Shown one piece after another: positions 5,460-6,299 of a stretch of DNA of 6,299 bases. The translations under genes were made by a program, and so were the position numbers. The notes under the pieces are model-generated. The model searched no databases. It was given only the letters and a program-made list of their open reading frames with translations, and was not told where the DNA came from. The stretch is from CAYUCJ01 sp049282265. Lineage in GTDB: Bacteria > Desulfobacterota > DSM-4660 > Desulfatiglandales > Desulfatiglandaceae. How positions within the stretch are numbered: position 1 is the first letter of the stretch; every line of letters begins with the position of its first letter. The stretch is taken from the NCBI GenBank assembly GCA_049282265.1, contig JBAPTR010000104.1, positions 1-6,299 of the forward strand, given 5' to 3'.

Positions 5460-6220
5460 GCCTGAAGGGGGTAGGATTCAGGTTCGGCCCGGAGTGGGCC
5501 CTTCGTGACATATCCGTGGATGTGGCACCAGGAGAACTGGTAGGCGTTCTGGGGCCCAACGGGTCTGGAAAGAGCACTCTGCTCAAAGTGGCGGACGGCA
5601 TCCTGCAGCCCCATGAAGGGGAGGCTTTTCTCAAGGAACGATCACTGGGTGACTATACCCGGGCGGACGTTGCAAGAGAAGTTGCCATGGTGCCCCAGGA
5701 GAACCATTTCCGTTTCGCCTTTTCCTCCCTCGAGGTGGTGTTGATGGGGCGGTTTGTTCACATGGGGCTTTTTCAATTCGAGGGAGAACAGGATATGGCG
5801 GTGGCTTTGGATGCCATGGAGGCCACCCGGTGCAGTGAGCTGACCGAACGACCCATCGATGAGCTGTCGGGAGGGGAAAAACAGCGGGTGATGCTCGCGA
5901 GGGCGCTTGCCCAGGAACCAAAGCTGATATTACTTGATGAGCCCACCTCATTTCTGGATCTTCGGTTTAAAAAGGAGATATTTGAGCTTCTGTCTTCCTT
6001 GAAAAAAGAACGAGGCCTCAGCCTGATGATCGTTTCCCATGATATTGATCTGTCCGCCCGGTACTGCGACAGGATTATTCTCCTGGACAGGGGAAGCGTA
6101 TATGCTGAAGGCAGACCGGAAGAAGTCCTTACTGCGCAGAACGTGGAGGCCGTTTACAGGTGTCCGGTGACTGTGGATAAGAACCCTGCCACCGGTTCAA
6201 CAAGAGTGAGCATTATCTAA
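5444..6220 (+). CDS. btuD: BtuD-like cobalamin ABC transporter ATPase
   Basis: This cytoplasmic ATP-binding subunit (258 residues) would dimerise beneath BtuC and drive B12 import. All ABC motifs are intact: Walker A GPNGSGKST (37-45), Q-loop VPQEN with Gln85, signature LSGGEKQR (141-148), Walker B LILLDEP (161-167), a D-loop just after it, and the switch His199 in VSHD. The length matches FecE/BtuD-type ATPases. The ATG at 5444 lies 16 bases inside the btuC end and has a GAGGGG ribosome binding site (5432-5437) six bases upstream. The gene is third in the riboswitch-controlled operon. Motifs alone do not separate BtuD from iron-siderophore ATPases such as FecE, so the B12 assignment rests on context. 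Confidence 0.93.
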   Translation: MDRILSLKGVGFRFGPEWALRDISVDVAPGELVGVLGPNGSGKSTLLKVADGILQPHEGEAFLKERSLGDYTRADVAREVAMVPQENHFRFAFSSLEVVLMGRFVHMGLFQFEGEQDMAVALDAMEATRCSELTERPIDELSGGEKQRVMLARALAQEPKLILLDEPTSFLDLRFKKEIFELLSSLKKERGLSLMIVSHDIDLSARYCDRIILLDRGSVYAEGRPEEVLTAQNVEAVYRCPVTVDKNPATGSTRVSII

Positions 6221-6238
6221 AAGGAGAACATAGATACC

Positions 6239-6299
6239 ATGATGAATTTTTTTATGAAGGGCGGACCGGTGATGTACCCCCTCCTGGCCTGCTCTGTTA
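6239..6299 (+). CDS. exbB: ExbB/TolQ/MotA-family proton-channel protein, 5' end only
   Basis: Only the first 20 codons are inside the window: MMNFFMKGGPVMYPLLACSV. The pattern of a short start, F-x-K-G-G-P-V-M-Y-P-L-L and the beginning of a hydrophobic helix is typical of ExbB/TolQ proteins that couple the proton gradient to TonB. The gene begins 18 bases after btuD, with AAGGAG at 6221-6226 (12 bases from the ATG, somewhat long). It is therefore probably in the same transcript. ExbB with ExbD and TonB would energise an outer-membrane corrinoid receptor, consistent with a B12 operon. TolQ or another family member cannot be excluded from so few residues. Confidence 0.68.
   Translation, partial: MMNFFMKGGPVMYPLLACSV

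Overview
The window looks like a chromosomal segment of an anaerobic, deltaproteobacterial-type Gram-negative bacterium (Desulfobacterota or a relative). This is an inference from three things: a sigma-54 activator, a PEP-CTERM sorting tail, and a TonB/ExbB-type gene behind a vitamin B12 ABC transporter. No rRNA, tRNA, CRISPR array or insertion sequence is visible, and I cannot name a species.

The left third (about 1-1935) is AT-rich accessory DNA. It holds a compact two-gene toxin-antitoxin operon on the minus strand (antitoxin 328-546, RelE/ParE-like toxin 41-331). This has a good sigma-70-like promoter and a palindrome that could be its operator. Next come two gene relics. One is the C-terminal end of a PEP-CTERM exosortase substrate (minus strand, 801-980), still followed by its intrinsic terminator (740-773). 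The other is an alpha/beta-hydrolase pseudogene (plus strand, about 1286-1811) broken by two frameshifts but still showing its nucleophile, acid and histidine motifs.

The middle (1978-2994) encodes a sigma-54 activator made only of the AAA+ domain and a C-terminal Fis-type helix-turn-helix, with no N-terminal sensor domain.

The right half is a plus-strand vitamin B12 uptake operon. A sigma-70-like promoter (3046-3074) drives a leader with a well-preserved cobalamin riboswitch (3124-3325) and then an intrinsic terminator (3390-3421). The genes follow almost without gaps: btuF (periplasmic cobalamin-binding protein), btuC (permease, ATGA overlap), btuD (ATPase, 16-nt overlap) and the first 20 codons of an exbB-like gene cut by the window edge. 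The likely logic is that B12 bound to the leader shuts off the operon. When B12 is scarce, BtuF captures it in the periplasm and BtuCD moves it across the inner membrane. ExbB, with partners presumably encoded beyond the window, would power an outer-membrane TonB-dependent B12 receptor.

I found no convincing undescribed system. The most useful observations are the two relics, which are too short or too broken to stand out as ORFs, the riboswitch-terminator pair that fixes the transporter substrate as a corrinoid, and the coupling of exbB to btuFCD.
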